Translations under genes and position numbers: made by a program | The notes under the pieces: generated by a model | The model's database searches: none | Seen by the model: only the letters and a program-made list of their open reading frames with translations | Told to the model about the DNA's origin: nothing | Assembly (NCBI RefSeq): GCF_902497555.1 | Contig: NZ_CABVGP010000001.1 | Location: forward strand, 3,390,501-3,454,500 | Origin: Amycolatopsis camponoti | GTDB taxonomy: Bacteria > Actinomycetota > Actinomycetes > Mycobacteriales > Pseudonocardiaceae | DNA: 64,000 bases | Direction of reading: 5' to 3' | In this document: in pieces, positions 53,669-62,711 of the stretch | Layout of the letters: every line of letters starts with the position of its first letter | How positions within the stretch are numbered: position 1 is the stretch's first letter

Positions 53669-54546
53669 TAGGTGACCGACCCTACCTGCGACACTAGCCC
53701 CTTGCCCGCCAGGGCGCTGTCCAGGATGGGCTGCGGTCGCGGCAAGGTGTACCGGTCACCGATGTGCTCGTGGGCGAGGTTTTCCAGATGCGTTCGCAGG
53801 CCTGGCGTGCTGGGCCGGCTGCCATCCCGGGATCCTGGTTAACCACGTGCATGGCGACCTCATCAGCGGCCGTGCGGATGGGTGGCGACGGTAACGGTCG
53901 TGCCGGGCATTGCGAGCACCGACTCGCGGCGACTCCCGCTTCCTCGGCGTCACCGAAGACGCCGGACACCTCCTCCACGCCGTCTCGACTGCATCGACGG
54001 CGAGCGCCCCGCGGGCGACGCTGGCTGGGACGCCTCGCTCTGGCCGCTGTTCAGTAGCGATGCCCCGACGGAAAGTTGGTTCCCGACCTGGGACACCACG
54101 CCCACAATGACGGCTGAGCGGGAGTGGTCGGCGCGCTGGGCGCACCGGGCATCGCTGATCAACTCGGTCGGCAGCATGGTCGGGGTCGTCTCGTCGATGT
54201 TTATAGACCAGGTTCAGGAACGCACGGGCACGCGTCGGTCGGCCGCTGGCGGTGGTCGCAAGGTGCGTTGTCGTTCTCGGCGGGTGCGCGTTGTTGTAGT
54301 ATATTTCCACGCGTCGTGCGGACGTGCGCTCAAAGAGTGCACCGGCCGGCGGCTAAACCGATCGTGTCTGGTCCGGCGTCCCCGGTGGGCTGGCAAGTCA
54401 GCTCACGGGCTTTCAGGCTTGGCGCACGCCGCCATCGAACGGCGCTGTTCGATGGGACGACCGAGCTGGTCGCCACCGGTATCGATAGACCTGCAACGGG
54501 TTGGCCTTCCGCGACTAGTGCTTTCCCGAGGCCGGTTTGATCGACG
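53669..54546. other. Degenerate stretch between two defence-type genes
   Basis: These 878 bases contain no supported gene. A + frame around 54020-54240 has G/C-ending codons and reads GWDASLWPLFSSDAP and WARRAHRAS-like residues up to MFIDQVQERT, which looks like a fragment of a lost coding sequence. The minus strand has YTLPRPQPILDSALAGKGLV near 53690-53760. Both lack starts and recognised relatives. Confidence 0.45.
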
Positions 54547-54547
54547 A

Positions 54548-54553
54548 TAGAAT
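54548..54553 (+). promoter_or_regulatory. -10 hexamer of a likely leaderless promoter for the SIR2 gene
   Basis: TAGAAT, a near-perfect -10, ends six bases before the GTG at 54560, so the transcript probably starts at the first base of the start codon. No ribosome-binding site is present, which fits leaderless translation. Confidence 0.65.
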
Positions 54554-54559
54554 GTCGGC

Positions 54560-57500
54560 GTGTGGATCCGCGACGTCGACTTCCCCAGTGAACTCATCAC
54601 CGCTCATAGGTCGGGCGAGTTGGTGATCTTCGTGGGCGCCGGCGCTTCGCTCGACGAACCGTCAGGTCTTCCAGATTTCCTAAGCCTTACTAATGTCATC
54701 GCCGCCGAAGCAGAGGTACCGGCGCCGGATGGGGACGACCGGCGGCAGCTGGACGGCTTCTTGGGGCGTCTATCAGACCAGAATATTGATGTCCATCAGC
54801 GGGTCGTCGCCCACATCGACAAGCTAGGATCGTCACCGAATCGCTTGCATGAGGCACTCGCTGAGCTGGCGATCGCGTCGCAGCAGATTCGCATCGTGAC
54901 TACCAACTATGATCTGCATATTTCATCGGCGCTCCGCGGTCGAGAGGCAGTCTTCGATGAGTACTCGGGACCGGCTCTGCCTTTGGGTAATGACTTCGTC
55001 GGCCTCGTGTATCTGCACGGAGACCTGAGGCAGGAGCCTCGGCGACTCGTCGTCACAGACGTCGACTTCGGAAGGGCGTACCTCCGAGACGCCTGGGCGG
55101 CACGGTTCCTGGAGCGGATGTTCGGCGCGTACACGGTGCTGTTTGTCGGCTACAGCCACAGCGACGTCGTCATGCGGTACTTGGCGCGTGCGTTGGGGCC
55201 CGGCGCCGCGCGCTACATCCTCACAGATGACCCAGATGCCCCGAACTGGCGCTTGCTGGGTCTTCGTCCGGTCGGGTATCCCGTTGTCGACGGCTCTCAT
55301 GCCGCGCTGGCGGAGGCGATCGGTGGATGGGCGACGCGCGCGTCGATGGGGCTGCTCGATCACCGTCGGCGAATCGCCGAACTCACTTCGGCGGCGCCTA
55401 CGCAGATCCCCGAGGAAGAGTCCTACCTCGAGTCCGTCGTCGCCGACACTCACCTGGTTGGCCTCTTCACCGAACTGGCGCGAGGCCGGGAGTGGCTGGA
55501 GTGGACAGCTCGCCAGCCGGAGTTCCGGAAGCTATTCGACGAAGCAGTTCCGCCGACCGACACCAGCCGTTCGTTGGCCTATTGGTTCGCGCAGAACTTC
55601 GTCGTCGAGGAGGGCCTTACGACGGCGGCATTCGCGGTACTGCGCGAGTCACATGGACGGCTCGGGCCAACTCTGTGCGAGGCTATCGGGCACGCCCTGC
55701 ACATGGCCCCAGCGCCGCGGCCTGCGTGGCTCACCCCGTGGCTCGTGCAACTGATCGAGAACGCGTCGGCAGAAAGCCCTGACTGGCTCGAATACGCACT
55801 GACGAAGTCGCGGTGGCCACAGGACGAGACCATCATACTGCTGCTGTTCGATCAGTTGACCGAACCTTACGCGCGGCCTCAAGTGTCGTTCGGGCTACCT
55901 GGAAAGATGCGTTTCACGATCGAATTGCGCGGATCGACGCACGGGCTCGACCAAGCGTGGAGCGAACTCTTTCAACCTAATCTGTCCCGTCTTGCCGCGG
56001 CAACTTTGACGATCGTAGGGAGGCACCTTCGCCGGGCCTGGCAGTTATTGGCGACAGCGGAGTCAGCCAGCAACTCCTTCGATCCTGTATCTTTCGGTAG
56101 GTCAGCCATCGAGCCACACTCGCAGGACGCGCGTCGAGAACCCATTGACAGCCTTATTGATGCGGCGCGAGATAGCCTCTTGTCGCTGCTTCAGGCTGGT
56201 CATCCTCTTGGCGCCGCAACCCTAGTCGACTGGGCAGATGCCGACGCCCCCTTGCTCAATCGACTTGCTTTGCACGGGTTTATCCACAGACCTGACCTCG
56301 ACAGCACTGAGAAGATCAAGTGGCTTCGAGGAAAGAGCTGGGTTTATGTACACCATCTTCGTCATGAGGTGTTTAGTTTACTTGCACTTGCTCTGCCTGA
56401 CGCTGAACAGGCGCAAGCGAACGGTCTTGTCGACGACATCATGGCCGGGCCTGAGGGAGATGGCGACGGCGCGGAGGCTCTCCGCAGTCGCACTTACGCT
56501 CAGTTTAACATACTGACTTGGGTTAACCGGCACCGCCCAGATCTGGAGGCGGCCGTCGAAGCCTTGGGTGCAATCCGGGAACAGTACCCGGATTTCGAGG
56601 TGCGCGAGCACCCCGACCTAGTTTCGAGCATGACCACTGGCTGGGTGCGCCCGGTGCCGCCGATGACAACGGAGGAGCTTCATGTTCAGATCGGTGTGGA
56701 CGTTGCCAGTGTGATCGAAGAATTGAGACGACTTGATGACGGCGGATTCCGTTTCGAGGGCCCAACATGGGAGTCTGCGCTCGCTCTGATCAGGGACACT
56801 GTTCGCGAGTTTCCCGGGGATGGCTTCGCGATCTTGCGTGGTATCCCTGACTCCGAAATATCGGTCGTCGGAGCTGTGATCACAGGTTGGTCGGCGGCTC
56901 TCGTGTCCGACGATGACGCGAACAAGATCCTGCAACTGCTGACGGGATTAGATCTGGCGAGCGTGAGCGAAAGCGTCTCGCGCATGCTTTCCGATAGTGG
57001 CCAGGGCGAGACGAGCTCAACCGAATGGCATCGATACCCGGCTGCGAAGGGTCTTGCCCAAAGGCTCTGGTTGGCGATCGAGACGCGACCGGCCGACGTC
57101 GATGTTGAGGACTGGTTGATTGAAGCAATCAACAACGACGCGGGCCGCGTCGCTCTCTTCTGGACGAGAACGATCTCGACTGAGTGGCGGGATGCGGGCG
57201 ACAGCTGGTCCGGCCTAGATGCCGATACACAGCGACAGCTGGAACTCATGATCTCAGGCGATGACTCTCGCTCAGCGATGGCCGAAACCGTGTTGGGTAG
57301 CCAACTATTTTTCTTCTTCAATGCGGACCGGGTGTGGTGTGAGCAGCACCTGTTGCAGCTTTTCGATTGGTCGACTCCGGCGCGAGCGCGGCGCGTTTGG
57401 GACGGCTTCCTTATATGGGGGCGCTGGAACGACCAGCTTCTCGATGCCGGGCTCCGGCAGCTATACCTTAATACGGCGTCGAACGCCTCCTTCTTGCGTG

Positions 57501-58072
57501 TCGAGCTTACCCGCCAGCTTTGCGTGCACGCAGCAGCGATCTCCCTGTTCAGTGAAGCGGATGCCTTGGAATTTGCGCGCCGGTTTACCGCGAATGGCGA
57601 CGTCGCGCTCAGCGTCGAGTGGATGGACCAGGTATCCTGGCAACTCGCCGTTCTTCCGGCCGATGCGGCGGAAAGCCAGTGGGGACGCTGGATAGAGCAA
57701 TATTGGCGCGGGCGCATTGTCAGCATTCCGCGTCGGCTATCGGTTAAGGAGGCGTCAGCGCTAGCTGTGTGGACGTTGTACCTCGGCCGATTCGTCCCGG
57801 AAGCTGTCAGGCTGGCAACTGCGAGTCCGGCGGGTCTCCAGGCCCATTCGCATATTCTTCGCAAACTAGACAGTGATGTCCTCGATTCGGCACCCGATGA
57901 ACTTGGCGCCTTCCTTGCGCACCTGATGAAGCACACTGAGCCGCCCTTCTGGGAATGTAGACCACTGGCTCGGATCGTGAGGCGCCTTCGGGGCAGAGTG
58001 AAGGAGTCAGACATCAACGCGGTCATCGCCGCCGCCTTAAGACTCGGTTGCATGTCTGCGGGTGAGTGGTGA
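54560..58072 (+). CDS. SIR2-DUF4020 protein; candidate NAD+-depleting defence effector
   Basis: An 1170-aa protein. The SIR2 domain fills the first 280 residues: VIFVGAGAS at 22-30, IVTTNYD with catalytic-type Asn116, and YLHGDL with His153, the residues used for NAD+ hydrolysis. GYSHSDVVMRYL follows, as in SIR2 effectors. The remaining 850 residues are helical repeats, and the C-terminal third matches the DUF4020 region that accompanies SIR2 in bacteria. By analogy with DSR1/DSR2 and Thoeris ThsA, infection would trigger NAD+ loss and cell death. Codon use is less G+C-biased than in core genes, which suggests transfer. Confidence 0.85.
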   Translation: MWIRDVDFPSELITAHRSGELVIFVGAGASLDEPSGLPDFLSLTNVIAAEAEVPAPDGDDRRQLDGFLGRLSDQNIDVHQRVVAHIDKLGSSPNRLHEALAELAIASQQIRIVTTNYDLHISSALRGREAVFDEYSGPALPLGNDFVGLVYLHGDLRQEPRRLVVTDVDFGRAYLRDAWAARFLERMFGAYTVLFVGYSHSDVVMRYLARALGPGAARYILTDDPDAPNWRLLGLRPVGYPVVDGSHAALAEAIGGWATRASMGLLDHRRRIAELTSAAPTQIPEEESYLESVVADTHLVGLFTELARGREWLEWTARQPEFRKLFDEAVPPTDTSRSLAYWFAQNFVVEEGLTTAAFAVLRESHGRLGPTLCEAIGHALHMAPAPRPAWLTPWLVQLIENASAESPDWLEYALTKSRWPQDETIILLLFDQLTEPYARPQVSFGLPGKMRFTIELRGSTHGLDQAWSELFQPNLSRLAAATLTIVGRHLRRAWQLLATAESASNSFDPVSFGRSAIEPHSQDARREPIDSLIDAARDSLLSLLQAGHPLGAATLVDWADADAPLLNRLALHGFIHRPDLDSTEKIKWLRGKSWVYVHHLRHEVFSLLALALPDAEQAQANGLVDDIMAGPEGDGDGAEALRSRTYAQFNILTWVNRHRPDLEAAVEALGAIREQYPDFEVREHPDLVSSMTTGWVRPVPPMTTEELHVQIGVDVASVIEELRRLDDGGFRFEGPTWESALALIRDTVREFPGDGFAILRGIPDSEISVVGAVITGWSAALVSDDDANKILQLLTGLDLASVSESVSRMLSDSGQGETSSTEWHRYPAAKGLAQRLWLAIETRPADVDVEDWLIEAINNDAGRVALFWTRTISTEWRDAGDSWSGLDADTQRQLELMISGDDSRSAMAETVLGSQLFFFFNADRVWCEQHLLQLFDWSTPARARRVWDGFLIWGRWNDQLLDAGLRQLYLNTASNASFLRVELTRQLCVHAAAISLFSEADALEFARRFTANGDVALSVEWMDQVSWQLAVLPADAAESQWGRWIEQYWRGRIVSIPRRLSVKEASALAVWTLYLGRFVPEAVRLATASPAGLQAHSHILRKLDSDVLDSAPDELGAFLAHLMKHTEPPFWECRPLARIVRRLRGRVKESDINAVIAAALRLGCMSAGEW

Positions 58073-58137
58073 TACCGAGATCTTGGCTTCGAGTGCGGAG
58101 TCGGGACTACCTGAACGGGCGCTGTCCTCCCGTCAAG

Positions 58138-58431
58138 TCAACTCGCACGTAGGGCGGCGCCGGAGTCGGCGTAGCGCTTGGAGCGCGTATCGAAGTAGCG
58201 GCCGGCCTGGATGAACGTCGTGACGGCGGCGGCCACCTCGAGGTACAGGCTGCTGGCGGCGGGCTCGAGCTGATGAGCTCGAGGTTGTGGCGCATGCCAG
58301 GCTGGCCGCAGCGTCATCAGTAGGCTGAAACGGTAACAGTGGAGGTCTCCGGCGCGAGAGCGCTGCCGTGCCCGCGCGTGCTCGACCTCGAGGTCGAGCA
58401 GATCGGTCAGCATTCGGGGGTGCAGGGCCAT
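58138..58431 (-). CDS. Small protein translationally coupled to a YukD-like tail, unknown
   Basis: A 97-aa frame starting with ATG 58431 (MALHPRMLTDLLDLEVEHAR) and ending FIQAGRYFDTRSKRYADSGA plus a short tail. The start overlaps the stop of the upstream ubiquitin-like fragment (TGATG), the mark of an operon. It has no membrane segment; the helices are amphipathic. It may be intact or missing its middle. The partner fragment suggests that it belonged to a secretion-type cluster. Confidence 0.5.
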   Translation of the reverse strand: MALHPRMLTDLLDLEVEHARARQRSRAGDLHCYRFSLLMTLRPAWHAPQPRAHQLEPAASSLYLEVAAAVTTFIQAGRYFDTRSKRYADSGAALRAS

Positions 58432-58530
58432 CAGCCGTCGGCCAGTGACTTGCGGTTGATCAGCACGAGCACGTCGTCCTCGCGCACGCCCGCGTGCTGG
58501 AGGGTCGACGTGGGGTCGAGCTCGCCTTCG
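58431..58530 (-). pseudogene. C-terminal tail of a ubiquitin-like (YukD/EsaB-like) protein
   Basis: The frame ELDPTSTLQHAGVREDDVLV followed by LINRKSLADG and stop is the last part of a ubiquitin-fold protein of the type VII secretion accessory type. Its N-terminal part is cut off at about 58530, where a + strand coding fragment begins. The stop overlaps the start of the next minus-strand gene. Confidence 0.55.
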
Positions 58531-58829
58531 CAGGCACTAGTCGTCTTGCGGAGGCCACGGAGAATGCCCGCCAGGATAAGACCTGGGACAATGCGCTCGC
58601 GGCTGTTTGGCTACATGGATCGACGGGTGTCGTCAAAAACTCGTTGTCGCTGGACCGCGAGGTGACAAGAATCTTTCACGAGGTGCAGAGCAGTCGACTG
58701 ACTGTGAGCGATTGGAGTGAGGTACGGCGACCAGCCGCAGCGGCCTTTGAGCAGTTTGTGGAAGCTGCACGCGAGGATCTCCGCCTTCCGTTTGCTTCGA
58801 TCCGGTTGCTGCCTGACGAGGGGGTTTGA
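58531..58829 (+). pseudogene. 3' fragment of an unknown gene
   Basis: The + frame encodes TSRLAEATENARQDKTWDNA, VWLHGSTGVVKNSLSLDRE and a tail AAREDLRLPFASIRLLPDEG with a proper stop, and has helical, soluble character. It has no credible start, because upstream bases belong to the minus-strand YukD-like tail. It appears to be the C-terminal end of a gene joined here by rearrangement. I do not recognise the family. Confidence 0.45.
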
Positions 58830-58926
58830 GTGACCTGGATCGGCTTCGGCCGAACTTCCTGCTGGCGGCGCCGCTATCCCAATGGGCGACTCGCGATCGT
58901 GCTGCTGAGCTTCTCAGGTGAGCCTG

Positions 58927-59340
58927 TCAAGTTGGTTTGCGGACGATGCCGGTGTAGGCGGCGATGGTGAGTGTGGCCAGGGCCCAGAGGAGGGCTTGGA
59001 GTGTCCAAAGGATGACGGTGAAGGACTGGCCCCTGCCGGTGGCGGTGTCGATGTCGAGGCGGGCGCGTAGGCCAGTCGCGCCGAGGAAAGACCTCGGTCG
59101 ATGCTGAGGCCGATGAGTTCGACGGGTGAGCAGGGGCTCGCGGTGGCGGGTGGGACGCGTTCGGCGGCGTGGTGGCCGGAACGTGTGTGGTGACGTGGCT
59201 GGCGAGCAGGCCGAGGCCTGCGGCGAGAACGAGTACGACGCCGAGGGCGGTGACGAGGCGGTTGGCTCGATAGCCGTAGCGGCCGAGCCAGCCCCAGAGT
59301 GCGTGTCGCGCGCGGGCGGCCCGGTTGCCCACAGCCTGGG
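58927..59340 (-). pseudogene. Frameshifted membrane protein remnant
   Basis: On the minus strand, WGWLGRYGYRANRLVTALGV and a hydrophobic helix are in one frame, and the C-terminal helix (LWTLQALLWALATLTIAAYT, then GIVRK) is in another, with the switch near 59090. The pair of helices resembles the end of large actinomycete membrane proteins that carry pentapeptide-like N-terminal domains. The N-terminal part is absent. Confidence 0.5.
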
Positions 59341-59821
59341 GGTTCGGTGGCGGAGTTCGTGTTGCTGAGTGATGAGGACTGCGCGGGCGTTGTCGGTGGC
59401 CGATGGCGCGTTCAGTCGCGGCGAGTTACTGGAAGGGTTGGGGCCAGTAGGTGGGACTGTGTGGACTAGCAGGTGGAGCCACTGGCGCCATGACGTCTCG
59501 CGGAGAATGGGATAAGTGAGCCCGTGGGCTCTAATAACGCGGCAGTGGTCGGGGCAGTCACGACGGCTGACCCCTTCATGGCCGGCCCGGCACACCACCG
59601 CCGACGGGAGCCGCAACGGTCCGCTGATTTTGCGTCGACGAGGACCAGGAGCGGACCTGAGCTGTTGTCCCTACCCGTGCTCAAGGGCGTCACGCCAACG
59701 TCCATCGTAGCCGACCCCAGCAGCCTGATGCGCTCCCGATCGCGGTGATGGCCGTCTCCGGCTGGCTGCTACGTGGACAGCAGCCTGCCAAGTCCTGGCA
59801 GATGATCGTGCTGGGCTGATC
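59341..59821. other. No recognisable gene
   Basis: The 481 bases before the 182-aa gene show short open frames on both strands with no ribosome sites, no codon bias and no familiar motif. I see nothing that I can support here. Confidence 0.5.
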
Positions 59822-60370
59822 TCAGCCGTAGTTGTCCCACTGCGCCGCAGCGTTCTTTGGATCGATCGACAGTTCGGCTCGCATATGGTTGAGCAGCTCG
59901 TAGTACGCGTCGAGTGGAACATCCTCCGCGGTCACCTTGCCAACCGACGTCACCGAGGGCGCATCAGCGCAGAGATCGGTGATTGTGTCGCGGTAGAGCC
60001 ACATGATGCCGTCGCATTTGTCTCGCAGGTCACGCGAGGCGACGAGGTAAAGTTGCGCCGCTCGCGGCCTGATGCGTTCGCCCAGGTCTTTGAGCTGGGT
60101 GGCAACGTCCGATGAAGGCGGCTCATCCTCGCTGATCAACTTGTCGACTGCGTGGTGAAGTACCTCGGCCCACTCGTGGAACACCTCGATGAAGCTGGCG
60201 AAGATCCGCATCTTGTCGGCGTGAAGAGTTTTCCGCTCGTCGTCCAGCGCCTGGATCAGCAGACGTTTGTTCTGACTTCGGTTGTTCACGACGTTGCCGA
60301 TCACCACGCCGACAATGCCCAGTACGGCTACGCCCAGCGGGATCCAAATCGAAACCTGACCTGATGGCAT
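59822..60370 (-). CDS. Single-pass membrane protein with coiled-coil domain, unknown
   Basis: A 182-aa protein. The N-terminal helix (IWIPLGVAVLGIVGVVIGNV) anchors it in the membrane. It is followed by a long helical cytoplasmic region (KRLLIQALDDERKTLHADK, FIEVFHEWAEVLHHAVDKLI) with coiled-coil character and a soluble C-terminus. The ATG has no ribosome site; TAGGTT lies six bases upstream, so translation is probably leaderless. Small proteins of this type are frequent in accessory islands, but no role is known. Confidence 0.65.
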   Translation of the reverse strand: MPSGQVSIWIPLGVAVLGIVGVVIGNVVNNRSQNKRLLIQALDDERKTLHADKMRIFASFIEVFHEWAEVLHHAVDKLISEDEPPSSDVATQLKDLGERIRPRAAQLYLVASRDLRDKCDGIMWLYRDTITDLCADAPSVTSVGKVTAEDVPLDAYYELLNHMRAELSIDPKNAAAQWDNYG

Positions 60371-60376
60371 CAGGCT

Positions 60377-60382
60377 AACCTA
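60377..60382 (-). promoter_or_regulatory. -10 hexamer of a likely leaderless promoter
   Basis: On the minus strand TAGGTT is followed by exactly six bases and then the ATG at 60370. It has the same geometry as the promoters at 45187 and 54548. Confidence 0.5.
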
Positions 60383-61375
60383 GTACTGCAACGGCACTCG
60401 GGTGACGTGTGATAGATCATCCGGGACTGTAAAACGAGCGGTGTAACTCCCGATCATGGAAGTGCACCTGATGACCGACATGATGTCCGGCGTGGAGAAC
60501 GCTGAGGACTCGAAGCCCGAGACCGGCGTCGACGGCCTGGACGACCTAGACGAGCAGCTCGTCGCGCAGCTGGTGAGCCGGGCGAAGGCCGGCGGGCTGG
60601 CGCTGACCGGCGAGGGCGGGGTGCTGGCGCAGCTGACCAAACGACTGCTGGAGTGGGCACTCGAGGGCTAGATCACCGACCATCTCGGCTACGTCAAGCA
60701 CGACCCGGCCGGTCGCGGAACCGGAAACTCGCGCAACGGTACCCGCGCCAAGACCGTGCTCACCGACGTGGGCCCGGTCGAGATCGACGTGCCGCGGGAC
60801 CGGGATGCCAGCTTCGAGCCGAAGATCGTGGCCAAACGGCAGAAACGCCTGGGCGGCGTGGACGAGATGGTGATCTCCCTGGCCGCGAGAGGCCTCACGA
60901 CCGGGGAAATCTCCGCGCACCTGGCCGAGGTCTATGGCGCCGAGGTGTCCCGCCAGACGATCTCCACGATCACCGACAAGGTGGTGGAGGGCATGGTCGA
61001 GTGGCAGGACCGGCCCCTGGACCCGGTCTATCCGGTGATCTTCATCGACGCAATCCACGTCAAGATCCGCGACGGGCAGGTCGCCAACCGCCCCATCTAC
61101 GTCGCCCTCGCCGTGACCTGCGAGGGCCGCCGCGACATCCTCGGGCTATGGGCCGGCGACGGCGTCGAAGGCGCCAAGTACTGGCTGCACGTGCTCACCG
61201 AGTTGAAGAACCGCGGCGTGGCCGACGTGCTCATGGTCGTCTGCGGCGGGCTGACCGGGCTGCCCGACGCGATCACCGCCGTCTCGGAGCAGACGATGAC
61301 CCAGACCTGCGTCGTGCACTTGCTGCGCGACAGCTTCCGCTGCGCGGGGCGCCAGCACTGGGATGCCATCGCTAA

Positions 61376-62249
61376 GAGGTCAGTTCAGAATGAGTCGGCG
61401 TGTCGTCTTTGCCTGGCATGCGGGGCTTTCGATGATGTTGGTATGCGTGAGGAGGTTCTGACCGACCAGCTGTGGGAGCGGCTGGAGCCGCTGCTTCCGG
61501 TACATCCACGGCGGTTCCGCTACCCGGGGCGCAAGCGCGCCGACGACCGCGCTGCACTGGAAGGCATCCTGTACGTGATCCGCACCGGTATCGGCTGGAA
61601 CCGCCTGCCGACGGCGCTGTTCGGCGCCTCCGGGGCCACCTGCTGGCGGCGGCTGACCGAATGGCACGAGGCCGGCGTCTGGCAGCAGCTGCACGAACGC
61701 CTGCTCGCCGAGCTACGTGCCGCCGGGCTACTGGACCTCTCGGCCGCGCTGGTGGACTCCACGCACCTGCGGGCCCTCAAAGGGGGGACCACACTGGCCC
61801 CAGCCCGGTCGACCGCCGCAAGCTTGGCTCGAAACACCACCTGATCACCGACGCCCACGGCACCCCACTTGCGGTCACGCTCACCGGCGGCCACCGCAAT
61901 GACGTCACCCAGCTGATCCCGCTGCTCGACGCCATCCCACCGATCCGCGGCCTGGTCGGCAAGCCACGCCGTCGGCCGCGCCGGCTCTACGCCGATCGCG
62001 GCTACGACCACGACAAGTACCGCCGCCTGGTCCGCGCCCGCGGGATCACCCCGGTCATCGCCCGCCGCGGCGTCGAACACGGCTCAGGCCTGGGCAAAGT
62101 CCGGTGGCCTGTGGAACGCACCTTCGCCTGGCTCAAAAACTTCCGCCGTCTGCGCATCCGCACTGAACGACGAGCCGACGTGCATCAAGCCATCCTCAGC
62201 CTCGCCTGCTCGATCATCTGCCTCCGCAAACTCATTCTGAACTGACCTC
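61376..62249 (+). mobile_element. IS5-family (IS427-type) insertion sequence, complete
   Basis: An 874-bp element with perfect 19-bp terminal inverted repeats: GAGGTCAGTTCAGAATGAG at 61376 and its complement ending at 62249. The 3-bp target duplication TAA (61373-61375 and 62250-62252) matches the TNA preference of this group. Removing the element and one TAA restores the IS256-family reading frame (IAKALKPV). It carries one two-frame transposase. Confidence 0.95.
61443..62245 (+). CDS. IS5-family transposase, two frames joined by programmed -1 frameshift
   Basis: The first frame starts with ATG 61443 (MREEVLTDQLWERLEPLLP) and includes the DUF4096-type domain GWNRLPTALFGASGATCWRR and the first catalytic Asp in LVDSTHLRALKGG. 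At AAAGGGGGG (61779-61787) ribosomes can slip back one base to continue DHTGPSPVDRRKLGSKHHLI, then YADRGYDHDKYR with the second Asp, and the Glu in VERTFAWLKNFRRLRIR. Full length is about 267 aa. Both halves are intact, so the element can probably still move. Confidence 0.9.
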
Positions 62250-62711
62250 TAAGGCGCTCAAGCCGGTCTACACCGCAGCGACCGAGGCCACCGCGCGGGA
62301 GCGGTTCGCCGAGTTCGCCCAGGAGTGGGGCGCCCGCTATCCGGCGATCGTGCGGTTGTGGGACAACGCGTGGGCGGAGTTTGTGCCGTTCCTGGCGTTC
62401 GATCCGGAGATCGGGCGGGTGATCTGCTCGACCAATGCGATCGAGAGCGTCAACGCCCGCATCCGCCGCGCGGTGAAGGCCCGTGGGCACTTCCCGAATG
62501 AGCAGGCCGCGCTCAAGTGCGTCTACCTGGCGATCTTGAGCCTCGACCCGACCGGAACCGCCCGCAAACGCCGGACCATCACGAGCCCTCGTTGGTCCTG
62601 CAAGTACGCGATGGTAACGATCGTCCGAGCCTCGGTAACAGTATCTTTCCCCGGTCCGACTCTTGGTCTTACCTCCAGTTCGCTACGTTCCGCTGAAGGG
62701 TGGCGCAGCCG

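Larger units (their letters stand above)
60456..62560 (+). pseudogene. IS256-family transposase, inactivated by a nonsense codon and an IS insertion
   Basis: The frame encodes a mutator-type transposase. Residues up to LLEWALEG meet an in-frame TAG (60669), where relatives have Glu; the frame then continues ITDHLGYVKHDPAGRG, the first catalytic Asp region VIFIDAIHVKIRDGQV, and VVHLLRDSFR. At 61375 it is cut by the IS5-family element and resumes at 62250 with ALKPVYTA, the Glu region WDNAWAEFVPFL and TTNAIE-like STNAIESVNARIRRAVKARG. The last part is truncated after SLDPTGT. It was dead through the stop codon or truncation as well as the insertion. Confidence 0.9.

Noticed and set aside
53756..54310. 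Minus-strand frame starting MEIYYNNAHPPRT, considered as a transposase remnant
   Set aside because: The start segment recalls IS3-type integrase tails only superficially; there are no catalytic motifs, terminal repeats or codon bias.
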